A stretch of DNA of 64,000 nucleotides, taken from positions 8,093 to 72,092 of the forward strand of contig CAYJRR010000004.1 of the NCBI GenBank assembly GCA_964372275.1, written 5' to 3'. Position 1 is the first letter of the stretch, and each line of letters opens with the position of its first letter. Made by a program: the position numbers and the translations under genes. Origin of the DNA: CAYJRR01 sp964372275 [NCBI: uncultured bacterium]. GTDB taxonomy: Bacteria > CAYJRR01. Positions 29,733 through 38,413 of the stretch are shown piece by piece. The notes beneath the pieces are model-generated. The model was not told where the DNA came from, did not search any database, and saw nothing but the letters and a program-made list of their open reading frames with translations.

Positions 29733-31352
29733 CTAGTAGAAGATCATCTCCGCGGAGCCCAAGAGCCCCACGCAGATCGAGTTCCTCAAGCCGGCCTCGG
29801 TGCACTCCTGCCCTTCGCACGCCTCGGCCGCCGCCTCGTAGTCGGCGATCTCCTCCGCCGACGGACCACGTCCGAAGACCTGCTTCATCTGGTGCGTGAG
29901 GATCTTCGCCACCGTCTGCTCCCCCGACGGAGCGAGGTTCTGCGCCACGTATTCATCACAGAGCAGCTCGGCCAGCGACTCCTGGGTGAAGGCGAAGGCG
30001 AGCCCGGTCTGTTCCTGGCGCTGGTTCTGGTACCCGGGGCAGCCTCCGATCAGCCGCGCGACGTACACGTAGTCGTAGTTCGGATAGGCGCCGTCCTCGG
30101 TCTCGCGCCAGGGGAGCCGGCTCTCCTGCATCTCCCACAGGCGCCGGACGTCCGCCTGGTACTGCTCCAGGTCGATCGTGCCGTCGTCGTAGGCCTCGAA
30201 GAGGAAGAAGTAGGAGAAGCCGTCGGTGTAGCGCGGATCGCAGGTCCCGAGCTCGGCGGTGAGACGGCTCGCCGTGTCGAGCCAGTATTCGGCCGAACCC
30301 GCTTTCACCGGTCCGTGGGCGTAGATCTCGGGAACCGGCGCGGTCGGCGAATCGCCGAAGCCGTCGTCCTCCACCTTCGCCGACATGCGGTAGAGCCAGG
30401 AGGTCAGCAGAAGACGTTCCGCCGACGGGTAGCTGCCGGTCTTTTGGAGGTGCCGTGCGAGGACCTGCCGCACCTCCGGGAGCACGATCCCCGGCTCGCG
30501 CGGGAAGCGGCCGCCATCGCTCCAACCGAGGTAGCGGTTCAGGATCTCGTCGGCCGCCGCCTCCCAGAAGGCCGGCTGCCGGGTGAAGACCCGGCCCGCC
30601 TCGCGGATCGCGCTCCGCTGCGCCTCGTCCAGCTCCTCCCAGGCGACCCCTTCCGGCTCGGAGTCGTCGAACGGTTCCATGTCGATCGTGCCGCCGCCGA
30701 GCAGGTGCGCGGTGCAGGCGAAGAGCGGGTCGCACAGGAACGGCAGGATGCGCAGACCGACGCGGTAGGTGTATTCGAAGTCGGGATCCTGCTCGTAGTT
30801 CGGTACCAGCGGACGCCACAGGGAGGCGAGATCGGCCGCTTCGGCGTCGGAGGCACCGCGCCCGAGAAACGCTTCGAAGGCGATCCGCGTCCGGTCTTCG
30901 GGGTCGAAGACGTTGTTGACGAAGCCGGGGTGGGTCAGGACCTCCTCGGCGAAGTCGTCGTAGCGAAGGTTGCCGCGGTGGAGATCGTCGACCCTCGCGT
31001 ACAGCTCCTTCAGGTAGCGCCAGTCGGCGGTGACGTCGGTGGTGCGCAGGCGGTCGCGCCAATGCCGCTCCGAGACGAGGAGATACGCCTCGCGTCCCTG
31101 GAACCGCTTGGCGATCTCGTAGACGCTGCGGCCTTTGCACTCCGACGACACCTCGGCGGCGGTCGGCGAACGGCCGAGCAGGTCGGCGAAGAGTCGCCGG
31201 CAGATCTCGCCGGTGGAAGCCGCTCGGGGATCGATCCCCTTGGCGTCGAAGATCGGCGCCATCACCGCGTCGATGGCGTTCTCGTCGGAGTCCGGGGAAC
31301 CGCACGCGAGCGTCGACGTCGCAACGGCGAGGAACAGGACCGCTCTTTTCAC
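29733..31352 (-). CDS. Exported partner of DUF1501 protein (DUF1588/DUF1553-like lipoprotein)
   Basis: A GTG at 31352 preceded by GGAGGGG is preferred over an ATG at 31388, which would add 12 residues. The ~539-residue product has the lipoprotein signal RAVLFLAVATSTLAC. Segments such as GEICRRLFADLLGRSPTAAE, LTHPGFVNNVFDP and LLTSWLYRMSAK follow the pattern of proteins encoded beside DUF1501 genes. Six or more cysteines occur in the C-terminal half (EACEGQECTEAG). It is the first gene of a three-gene minus-strand operon. No canonical haem motif is present. Confidence 0.75.
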   Translation of the reverse strand: MKRAVLFLAVATSTLACGSPDSDENAIDAVMAPIFDAKGIDPRAASTGEICRRLFADLLGRSPTAAEVSSECKGRSVYEIAKRFQGREAYLLVSERHWRDRLRTTDVTADWRYLKELYARVDDLHRGNLRYDDFAEEVLTHPGFVNNVFDPEDRTRIAFEAFLGRGASDAEAADLASLWRPLVPNYEQDPDFEYTYRVGLRILPFLCDPLFACTAHLLGGGTIDMEPFDDSEPEGVAWEELDEAQRSAIREAGRVFTRQPAFWEAAADEILNRYLGWSDGGRFPREPGIVLPEVRQVLARHLQKTGSYPSAERLLLTSWLYRMSAKVEDDGFGDSPTAPVPEIYAHGPVKAGSAEYWLDTASRLTAELGTCDPRYTDGFSYFFLFEAYDDGTIDLEQYQADVRRLWEMQESRLPWRETEDGAYPNYDYVYVARLIGGCPGYQNQRQEQTGLAFAFTQESLAELLCDEYVAQNLAPSGEQTVAKILTHQMKQVFGRGPSAEEIADYEAAAEACEGQECTEAGLRNSICVGLLGSAEMIFY

Positions 31353-31504
31353 GAGCCCCTCCGGTCGCTTGGATACAGCCGTCACCATTCTGCCACGAGC
31401 CGCCTTCTTCCTACGTCGGGTGCAGCCTCGGGGCCAAGGGCCCTAACCTCGCGCCGAATTGACGAATCGGGCGCGTCGGGGAGAATGCGGCGGCGGAGGC
31501 TTCC

Positions 31505-34228
31505 ATGCAGAGTGGACGATTTGGGACAGCCCGACATGCGACCGTTCGCGCGGTGAGCCGCGTCACGCGGGTCGCCTTCCTGCTGCTCGGTCTCGCGTCG
31601 TGTCGGCGCGAGGGCGGCCCGCGCACGATCGACGACCTCGGCGTCGACCAGACGATCCGCCTCAACGGGCTTTCCGACCGCGTCGACGTCGTCCGCGACA
31701 AACTCGGCCGTCCCCACCTCTACGCCTCGAGCGAGGAGGACCTGGCGCGGGTGGTCGGATGGCTCCACGCCGAGGACCGCTTCGTCCAGATGGACCTGCA
31801 GCGCCGTTTCGCCGGCGGGACGGTGGCGGAACTGGTCGGGGCGCTGGTTCCCGAGGCGGTTCAATCGGACGAGCGGATGCGGGCCATCGGCCTCGCGCGC
31901 ACTGCGCAGCAGATCTACGACGGGCTTCCGGCCGGCTCCGACCTGAAGGAGATGCTCGATGCCTACGCCGAAGGGGTGAACGCCAAGCTCGCCACCTTCA
32001 ACGAGCCCCCGGCGCCGGAGTACGACATCTTCGGCTATCCGTTCGAGGAGACGCCGCCGTGGACGCCGGTCGATTCGCTGACCGTCGGGCGGCTCCTCTC
32101 GTTCACCCTGGCGTGGGACGGCGACGCCGAGCTCGCGATGCAGGAGGCGGTCGACGCCTTCTCCGCGGCCTTCCCCGAGGGGGACGCGCGCGCGGGGATC
32201 GTCGACGACCTGGTGCTGCGCATCGCGCCGACGGTGCCGGTCTCGATCGTCGATCCCGACCTCGAGCTCGTCTCCGCGAGCGGCGCCTCGTCGAGGAGCG
32301 GCGTACGGCCGCGCGCCCCGATCTCACGCGAGGTGGTGCGCGGCGCGCGCGCCTTCGCCGAGGCGGTGCTGCACGACCGCTGGAACCCGTTGCGCGGCAT
32401 CGACAACGGATCGAACAACTGGGTCGTCGGCGGATCACGGACCAAGAGCGACCATCCGCTGCTGGCGAACGACCCGCATCTGGGGATCGAAAACCCGCCG
32501 GTCTGGTACGAGGTGCATCTCGACACCCAGCGGGCGGGGGGCGACTACGAGGTCGTCGGCGTCTCGCTTCCGGGGGTCCCGCTGGTGATCCTCGGCGCGA
32601 ACGATTCGGTCGCCTGGGCGATGACCAACCACGAAGCCGACGTCACCGACGTCTTCGTCGAGCGCTACTCCGTCGGCACCGGCGCCGGCGGCGTCGACCA
32701 GGTGGAGTGGGACGCCGACGGACCGGGGGGCGAAAGCCCCGCGTACGTCGACCTGGTGAAGGAGGAGCACGTCATCCAGCGGCGGATCGACGCCGAGACG
32801 GTGGAGAACCTCGACTACACCGTCTGGCGGACGGCGCACCGGAACGGCGTCGTCATCCCGGGCTCGGTCGTCGCCGGGACGGCGCTTTCCTGGGCCTGGA
32901 CCGGCTTCGAGGCGACGAACGAGATGGCGGCGATCCACGGTCTTTCGCGCGCCACCTCGGCGGCCGAAGTGGTCGCGGCGGCGGCCGACTTCGAGGTCCC
33001 GAACGAGAACCTGGTCTATGCCGACGTCGCCGGGAACATCGGTTACGTGGCGAACGGCCTCTACCCGGTCCGCGCCGACGACGACGGCGATCTCCACACC
33101 GATCCGCCGCTGCTTCCCGTCCCCGGGTACGACGGCGCGCACGAGTGGATCGGCTGGGTCGCCGCCGGGGACGTGCCGGCCGAGTCGAATCCGGTACGCG
33201 GCTGGATCGCGTCGGCGAACAACGATCCGCTGGGGCATAGCTTCGACAACGACCCGTTCGACGATCCCGTCTACATCGGCTCCAACGTGCACGACATCGG
33301 CTTCCGCGCGGCCCGCATCTCGGAAGTGCTCGACGACGCGAGCGAGTTCACCGTCGGCGACATGCAGGCGCTGCAAGGGGACCACGTCTCGAACGTCGGC
33401 CGGCGGATGCTCCCGTTCCTGCTCGAATCGCTCGGGGACGACTTCGCCGACGAGGCGGCGCTGCTCGAGGGCTGGAGCACCCGAGGCTTCCGCGCCGCCT
33501 CGGGGGTCGGCGACGACGTCCCGTCGGCGGAGGTCGACGACGCCGCGGCGACCTCGCTGTTCAACATCTGGCTCTACTGGATGCTGTGGGGGGCGTTCGG
33601 CGATGAGATGGAGGCGGCCGAGAGCTGGCTCGGCGACCAGGAGCTGCTGCGCGGCGCCTTCTTCCTCCTCGAGCACCCGACCGAGGCCGCGACCTACGAC
33701 GAGACGACGCAGGAGCCTGCGCTGTGGGACGACGTGACGACCGGCCCCGTCGAATCCCGCGACGAGATCTTCGTCGAGGCGTTCGAGAACGCGCTCGACT
33801 GGCTCGCGTCGGACGCGGGCTTCGACTCCTCCGACCCGGACGACTGGCGGTGGGGACTGCTGCACCGGCTGGTGATCGCGCGGGTCTCGACGCTGTCGAA
33901 CTACGACATCCCCGACCCGTTCGATCCCGAGTTGGGGGACGGCTTCCCGCGCCACGGCGACCTCTACAACGTCGACGTCGGAAACTGGTCGATCTATGGG
34001 ACCGGCTTCGGCTACACCCACGGCGCGTCGATGCGCCTGGTCGTCGACCTGACGCCGGGACGGGTGCGGGTCTTCAACGCCCTTCCCGGCGGCGCCTCCG
34101 CCGACCCCGCGAACAAGCACTTCGACGACCAGGCCACCCGCTACGCCGCCAACCGCTCGTTCGAGTTCTGGTCCCGCGAGCGGGACGTGGCCGGCCACGC
34201 CGAGCGGCGCATCCTTTTCCTCCCCTGA
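31505..34228 (+). CDS. Penicillin acylase family (S45) lipoprotein
   Basis: Members are N-terminal-nucleophile amidases that self-cleave into two chains; many cleave acyl-homoserine lactones or aromatic amides. The 907-residue product has a lipoprotein signal (VAFLLLGLASC) and the autocatalytic junction DNGSNNWVVGG, where Gly302-Ser303 would be cut to expose Ser303. Other family segments are HLYASSEEDLARVVGWLHAEDRF and NDPHLGIENPPVWYEVHL. GGAGG lies five bases before the ATG at 31505; a GTG at 31553 without a ribosome-binding site would shorten the long n-region. A TTGACG/GAGAAT promoter pair (31459-31486) is possible. Substrate unknown. Confidence 0.92.
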   Translation: MQSGRFGTARHATVRAVSRVTRVAFLLLGLASCRREGGPRTIDDLGVDQTIRLNGLSDRVDVVRDKLGRPHLYASSEEDLARVVGWLHAEDRFVQMDLQRRFAGGTVAELVGALVPEAVQSDERMRAIGLARTAQQIYDGLPAGSDLKEMLDAYAEGVNAKLATFNEPPAPEYDIFGYPFEETPPWTPVDSLTVGRLLSFTLAWDGDAELAMQEAVDAFSAAFPEGDARAGIVDDLVLRIAPTVPVSIVDPDLELVSASGASSRSGVRPRAPISREVVRGARAFAEAVLHDRWNPLRGIDNGSNNWVVGGSRTKSDHPLLANDPHLGIENPPVWYEVHLDTQRAGGDYEVVGVSLPGVPLVILGANDSVAWAMTNHEADVTDVFVERYSVGTGAGGVDQVEWDADGPGGESPAYVDLVKEEHVIQRRIDAETVENLDYTVWRTAHRNGVVIPGSVVAGTALSWAWTGFEATNEMAAIHGLSRATSAAEVVAAAADFEVPNENLVYADVAGNIGYVANGLYPVRADDDGDLHTDPPLLPVPGYDGAHEWIGWVAAGDVPAESNPVRGWIASANNDPLGHSFDNDPFDDPVYIGSNVHDIGFRAARISEVLDDASEFTVGDMQALQGDHVSNVGRRMLPFLLESLGDDFADEAALLEGWSTRGFRAASGVGDDVPSAEVDDAAATSLFNIWLYWMLWGAFGDEMEAAESWLGDQELLRGAFFLLEHPTEAATYDETTQEPALWDDVTTGPVESRDEIFVEAFENALDWLASDAGFDSSDPDDWRWGLLHRLVIARVSTLSNYDIPDPFDPELGDGFPRHGDLYNVDVGNWSIYGTGFGYTHGASMRLVVDLTPGRVRVFNALPGGASADPANKHFDDQATRYAANRSFEFWSRERDVAGHAERRILFLP

Positions 34229-34373
34229 CTCCGGGCCGATCGACCGGACCGGCGGCCCACGACGGTTTCCCGTGTGATTTTGGCTTCCTGCGGGTAGAGT
34301 GCCGGCAACCGATCGCGGACGATGCCCCCTCGATGACCGAGAGGAGACCGCGAGCGAGGAAGGTGGGCTACGC
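34229..34373 (+). promoter_or_regulatory. Leader of RRM-protein gene
   Basis: These 145 bases include a short relatively A+T-rich stretch and TAGAGT at 34295-34300, a -10-like hexamer, leaving a 5' leader of about 65 bases. Long leaders are common for cold-regulated RNA-binding protein genes, but I see no cold-shock box. A weak GGAAGGTGGG precedes the ATG. Confidence 0.3.
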
Positions 34374-34796
34374 ATGGGTACCAGGCTTTTCGTCGGAAAT
34401 CTTTCGTTCGGCACCACGGAGGAGACGCTCCGTGAGGCGTTCGCGGCGAACGGCCGCGAGGTCCGCGAGGTCTCGATCGTCACCGACCGCGACACCGGCC
34501 GTCCGCGCGGCTTCGGATTCGTCGAGATGAGCTCCAACGAGCACGCGCAGGCGGCGATCGCCGAGCTCGACGGCAAGAATCTCGACGGCCGTGCCATCAA
34601 GGTGAACGAAGCGCGCGAGCGCTCGTCCGGCGGCGGCGGGTTCGGCGGCGGACGCGGCGGATTCGGCGGCGGGGGCGGAGGCTACGGCGGGGGCGGCTTC
34701 GGCGGCGGCGGAGGCTGGGAAGGTGGCGGTGGCGGAGGCGGCGGGGGCGGCCGCGGGGGTCGCGGCGGTCGAGGAGGCGGAGGTCGGGGTCGGTGA
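34374..34796 (+). CDS. Glycine-rich RRM RNA-binding protein
   Basis: The 140-residue product is one RNA-recognition motif (residues 3-80) plus a Gly/Arg-rich tail. RNP2 is LFVGNL and RNP1 is RGFGFVEM, both intact. The tail from about residue 85 consists of runs of Gly broken by Phe, Tyr, Arg and Trp, which is encoded by a GGCGGN-rich tract (about 34629-34796) prone to length variation. Bacterial proteins of this type resemble the cold-induced Rbp proteins of cyanobacteria and are expected to bind RNA in the cytoplasm. The ATG at 34374 is chosen because the RRM begins immediately after it. Confidence 0.93.
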   Translation: MGTRLFVGNLSFGTTEETLREAFAANGREVREVSIVTDRDTGRPRGFGFVEMSSNEHAQAAIAELDGKNLDGRAIKVNEARERSSGGGGFGGGRGGFGGGGGGYGGGGFGGGGGWEGGGGGGGGGGRGGRGGRGGGGRGR

Positions 34797-34978
34797 GCGG
34801 ACGCGGACGGATGACGATCACCAAGCGCCAGAAGGAACGCGCGAGGGAGGAACGCCGCAAGGAGAAGGCCGACCGGGCCGCGCGCCGCAAGCTCGAGAAG
34901 AGCGAGCGCCCGCGCGAAGACGGCGTCGACCCCGACATCGCGGGGATCGTGCCCGGCCCGCAGCCGATCCCGGAGTGA
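34793..34978 (+). CDS. Small highly charged protein ending in DPDIAGIVPGPQP
   Basis: A 61-residue frame begins at a GTG overlapping the RRM stop (GTGA); an ATG at 34811 would give 55 residues. It is mostly Lys/Arg/Glu helix (TKRQKERAREERRKEKADR) followed by a short acidic/proline tail DPDIAGIVPGPQPIPE. The basic-helix plus proline-tail layout looks like small proteins I have seen beside other bacterial genes, but no function is known to me. Overlap with the RRM gene suggests co-expression and perhaps RNA- or ribosome-related work (inference). Confidence 0.65.
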   Translation: MSGRGRMTITKRQKERAREERRKEKADRAARRKLEKSERPREDGVDPDIAGIVPGPQPIPE

Positions 34979-35012
34979 CCGACTGCGACCGACCGTAAGA
35001 CGGATCGCTCGG

Positions 35013-36404
35013 ATGGAGACGGGAACGAGGGAGCGGCAGGCGGTCTTCGTCATCGCCGACATCAGCGGCTACACGCCGTTCATGGCGCAGCACAAGAAGG
35101 CGCTGGCCCACAGCCAGATGGTCATCTCGGCGCTGCTGCAGACGATCCTCGAGCAGTGTGACTCCGGGCTCCAGGTCGCCAAGCTCGAAGGGGACGCCGC
35201 GTTCCTCTACGCCTTGCGCGACGGCGGCGAGAAACAGCTCGGTCGCCGGCTGCTGGCAATCGTCGACCGGTTCTGGCACAAGCTCGCCGAGCTGACGGCC
35301 ACCAGCATCTGCAACTGCGACGCCTGCACCACCATCGATCGCCTGCGCCTAAAGATCGTCGTCCACGCGGGGGAGGCGCTGTTCTACAAGATCGGCGCCT
35401 TCGAGGAGCTGTCCGGCTTTGACGTGATCGTGGCGCACCGGCTGCTCAAGAACTCGGTCGAGGCGGACCAGTACATCCTCCTGACCGAGGAGGCGTATCG
35501 GGCGATCGAGTTCGGCGAGGCGATCCACGCGCAGGGATCGGAGAGCTACGACGGCATCGATCCGATCCGGACCTACGTCCACTTCCCCGCCGTCGAGCGG
35601 ATCCAGTTCGGCGACGGAGTCCTCAAACCGTGGGCCTCCGGCGGGGTCGCGGTGGAGATCCTGCGCTACGAGGTGCGGAAGGAGTACGCGGAGGTCGCGA
35701 CCTGCCCCACCAAGGGGTTCCACTTCCACACCGGTCGGCCGCTGGCGGCGATGTGCGGCTATCCGGCGGCGTGGATCGACGAGCTGCCGGCCGCCGCCGT
35801 CGAATCGATGGCCGGGACCGGCAATCCGTTCCAGGTCGGACCGCTCCGGGCGGGCGAGCGGGTCGTCGACGTCGGTTGCGGCGCCGGCGCCGACAGCCTG
35901 ATCGCCGCGCGCCAGGTGGGACCGAGCGGGCGCGTGAAGGGGTTCGACCTCACGCCGCAGATGGTCGCCAAGGCGAGGGGGTCGGCGGCGGAGGTGGGAC
36001 TCACGAACGTCGAGTTCGCCGAGGCGGAGGCGGAGGCGATCCCGGTCGAGGACGGCTGGGCCGACGTCGTCATCTCCAACGGCGCGATCAACCTCTGCCC
36101 GGACAAGGGGCGCGTCTTCCGCGAGCTGTTCCGCGTGCTCAAGCCGGGCGGGCGGCTGCAGATCGGCGACATCGCCGTCGAGCGCGCCGTGCCGGAGAAG
36201 GCCAAACGCAAGCTCGACCTCTGGACCGGTTGAATTGCCGGCGCTCTGCTGGAGGCAGAGCTCGGGCAGGTGGTGACGGAGGCCGGGTTCGAGGGGTTCG
36301 CCGTCACGTGGCGCGCCGACGTCTTCTCGGGCGCGCCGCAGTCCTCCAGCGCCCACAAGTTCGGCACCGTCGGCATCAACTTCACCGCCCGCAAGCCGGG
36401 CTGA
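35013..36404 (+). CDS. mduS: DUF2652-methyltransferase selenoprotein (TGA read as selenocysteine at residue 407)
   Basis: The frame from the ATG at 35013 runs to TGA at 36231-36233 and then stays open to TGA at 36402-36404, giving 463 residues if the first TGA is decoded. Residues 10-205 match DUF2652, a nucleotidyl-cyclase-like fold (VFVIADISGYTPFMAQHKK; KLEGDAAFLYA). Residues 270-463 are an arsenite-methyltransferase-like SAM domain: VVDVGCGAGADS near 284, ISNGAINLCPDKGRVF, LKPGGRLQIGDI. The TGA lies where relatives have Cys in DLWTGCIAGALLE, and the sequence continues IAGALLEAELGQ. A SECIS-like hairpin follows. I recall the name MduS for selenoproteins of this architecture but cannot verify it. 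A read at 406 residues would be an artificial truncation. Confidence 0.85.
36231..36261 (+). promoter_or_regulatory. Selenocysteine TGA codon with bacterial SECIS-like hairpin
   Basis: Nine bases after the in-frame TGA (36231-36233) a perfect 7-bp stem forms: GCTCTGC (36243-36249), loop TGGAG (36250-36254), GCAGAGC (36255-36261). The loop begins 17 bases past the TGA and has G at its second position. Known bacterial SECIS elements place an apical loop with an early G roughly 16-37 bases after UGA, so the geometry fits. The hairpin is also coding (GALLEAEL). SelB binding is inferred. Confidence 0.8.
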
Positions 36405-36431
36405 CGCACGCCGGATCGCGCGGATCCCGCG

Positions 36432-37409
36432 CTACGGATTCCAGAGATACCTGCCGGCCCGCACCGGTTGATCGGCGTTCGACGTGAACGCCCGTTTCGC
36501 CGGAACGGCCCCCCAGGTGGACGGAAACGACTTCGCTTGACCGCCCTTCTCCCGGAGGCGCCAGTCGTGTTGATTGCCATCGCGCACGAAGGGGGGATCG
36601 GCGGGCGGGTCGAGCCTCCGAGGATCGAACTCCGGAGGAAGGGGTTCCACCACCGCGAGATGACCGTGGGACCCGGCGGAGGTCCGATCGGCCTGCGCGC
36701 CGATCACCACGCGCCCCTGGTTGGCCAGCTCCTGCGCGCGTTCCGGCGTCACCTTCTCCCACCGGCCGCAGCGGCGCGCCGCGCAGGACTCGAGCTGGTC
36801 GGCGATGTCGTTGGCCATCAAGGGCCGGCCGGCCGGCGTCGTGAACTCCGAGGCGCTCCACCCCGCCTCCCCCAGCCGCTTGCCCAGCTGCAGGAAGAAG
36901 TGCTTGCAGTTGAGGCTCACCGCCGGGTCCGGGCGGAGCGTTCCGTCGGCGCCCGGCGTCCTGGGCCGCTTGCCCTTGGGAAGTCCGCCCTCGACGAACC
37001 CCTCTTTCCGGAAGCTCGCGGAGAGGTCGTTCAGGAGCGTGGTCAACTCCGCGGAGGTGCGACCGGCGTCGGCGACCGCGCCGGCGAAGCGCTTCGTGGC
37101 CGCGGTGTAGTCGCGGATCGCCTGCAGCAGATCGTTCTGCTCGGTCGTGCACTCGGCGTCGAGCGTCGATCCGACGGTGACCTCGACGCCCGCGCAACGG
37201 CGGTTGAAGGCGCCGGCCCGGTCCTTGAGCACGCGATGTCGGGCGGCCAGATCGGTCCGCCGGGCAAGGAGCGTCGACCGCGGCGGGTCGGGCACCCCTC
37301 GCGGGATCTCCACCGGAGTCGGAATCTCGGCGAGCGCCGCCGCCGGCGCCAGCGGGAGCAACGCCCACGCGACCGCGCGGCACCACCTTCCCCTCGCTCG
37401 CCCCGGCAT
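36432..37409 (-). CDS. Exported protein with possible papain-like (NlpC/P60 or CHAP-type) domain
   Basis: The 325-residue product has a signal peptide (AVAWALLPLAPAAALA). Residues about 40-115 are helical with two Cys. The C-terminal half has SLNCKHFFLQLGKRLGE, with a Cys at the start of a helix, then GSHGHLAVVEP and FPSTWGAVPAKRAFT. A helix-N-terminal Cys followed later by a GH(V/L)A strand is the layout of NlpC/P60 and CHAP peptidases or amidases, so Cys/His catalysis on peptidoglycan or peptides is plausible but not proven. It is the last gene of a tightly packed six-gene operon, four bases after its neighbour. Confidence 0.65.
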   Translation of the reverse strand: MPGRARGRWCRAVAWALLPLAPAAALAEIPTPVEIPRGVPDPPRSTLLARRTDLAARHRVLKDRAGAFNRRCAGVEVTVGSTLDAECTTEQNDLLQAIRDYTAATKRFAGAVADAGRTSAELTTLLNDLSASFRKEGFVEGGLPKGKRPRTPGADGTLRPDPAVSLNCKHFFLQLGKRLGEAGWSASEFTTPAGRPLMANDIADQLESCAARRCGRWEKVTPERAQELANQGRVVIGAQADRTSAGSHGHLAVVEPLPPEFDPRRLDPPADPPFVRDGNQHDWRLREKGGQAKSFPSTWGAVPAKRAFTSNADQPVRAGRYLWNP

Positions 37410-37413
37410 CGGT

Positions 37414-38406
37414 CTACTCGATCGGCTGGAAGGTCCGGATCCGGTCCTTCTCCAGGTATTCGTCGTAGGCGATCTGCGAGTCGAGCTCGCTCCGCTTCTG
37501 CTTCAGCACGACCTCCATCTTGTCGCCCGTCGCCTTGTCGATCGTCCCCGCCGCTTTCGCCCGTCGAAGCTCCTCGAGGCGCCGCTCCGCCTCCTCCCGC
37601 GCGCGCAGGTGCTCCGCCTTCGACTTCTGGATCTGGATCCACGCTGGATCCTTCTGGATCCCCGCCGGAAGTCCGGCGGGCGCCGTCGGCTCCACCGGCT
37701 CGGCCCAGATCGCGTCGTCCTCGCGCCGCGAGCCGCCGTCGAAGGTCGACTGCGCGCTTTGGCCCGTCGTCGCGTTCTTGAGCTGGCCGCGCGCGCCGGT
37801 CGCCGCCTTGGGGGCCTTCGCCGGGCGATCCGGTACGGCTCGGCCCGGACCACCGCCCAGCCCGAAGAACGTACTCCCGGACGGACGCAGGCCGTCGTCG
37901 ACCTCCTTGAGCTGGGCCACCAGCGCCGCATGCGACGCTTCGAAACGACGCCGTTCCGCGGCCGCCGCCGCTTCGGCCGCCGCCTGTTGGCGCAGCGCCT
38001 GCTGCTGCGCCTCGAACGCGTCGGGGCCGTCCGGAGCGATCCCCCCTCCGCCCGACGGCGCCGAGGCCGCCGGCGTCGACGACGGTTTCTTCGAAAAGGC
38101 CTTCTGGAGACCCTTGAAGAGGAGCTGCCCGGCCATGTTGCCCGCCGTTCCGGCCGCCGTTTCCAAGGCGTTGCCTCCGGGAACCACGGCGGGGGCCGCG
38201 CCACCGTCGGAGGTGCAATGCCCCTCGTGCGACTTGCCCGATTCGGCGTCCATCCAGCCGCCGTGGCCGGGCAGCGGGCAGTAGCATCCTTTGCCCCACT
38301 CGCACCGCGCGCACTCCGCGCTCGCCGTGACCGGCGCGGCCAGCATTCCGAACGACGCGATCAGCGAGGAAAGGAGGAGTACGTTCGATCGGCGGACGGC
38401 AGCCAT
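37414..38406 (-). CDS. Exported Cys-rich-headed coiled-coil protein
   Basis: The ATG at 38406 follows GAGG at five bases; a longer frame from 38490 lacks support. The 330-residue product has the signal LLLSSLIASFGMLAAPVTASA, then a Cys/His-rich head (ECARCEWGKGCYCPLPGHGG, with a further Cys after HEGH), an Ala/Gly linker, and two coiled-coil stretches around residues 130-165 and 255-315 (AREEAERRLEELRRAKA). The head may bind metal or form disulfides. I do not recognise the family. Second to last in the six-gene operon. Confidence 0.65.
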   Translation of the reverse strand: MAAVRRSNVLLLSSLIASFGMLAAPVTASAECARCEWGKGCYCPLPGHGGWMDAESGKSHEGHCTSDGGAAPAVVPGGNALETAAGTAGNMAGQLLFKGLQKAFSKKPSSTPAASAPSGGGGIAPDGPDAFEAQQQALRQQAAAEAAAAAERRRFEASHAALVAQLKEVDDGLRPSGSTFFGLGGGPGRAVPDRPAKAPKAATGARGQLKNATTGQSAQSTFDGGSRREDDAIWAEPVEPTAPAGLPAGIQKDPAWIQIQKSKAEHLRAREEAERRLEELRRAKAAGTIDKATGDKMEVVLKQKRSELDSQIAYDEYLEKDRIRTFQPIE

Positions 38407-38413
38407 GGAGACC

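Noticed and set aside
34629-34796. GGCGGN tract as a CRISPR-like or minisatellite array
   Set aside because: It encodes the Gly-rich tail of the RRM protein in frame and has no constant repeat/spacer structure.
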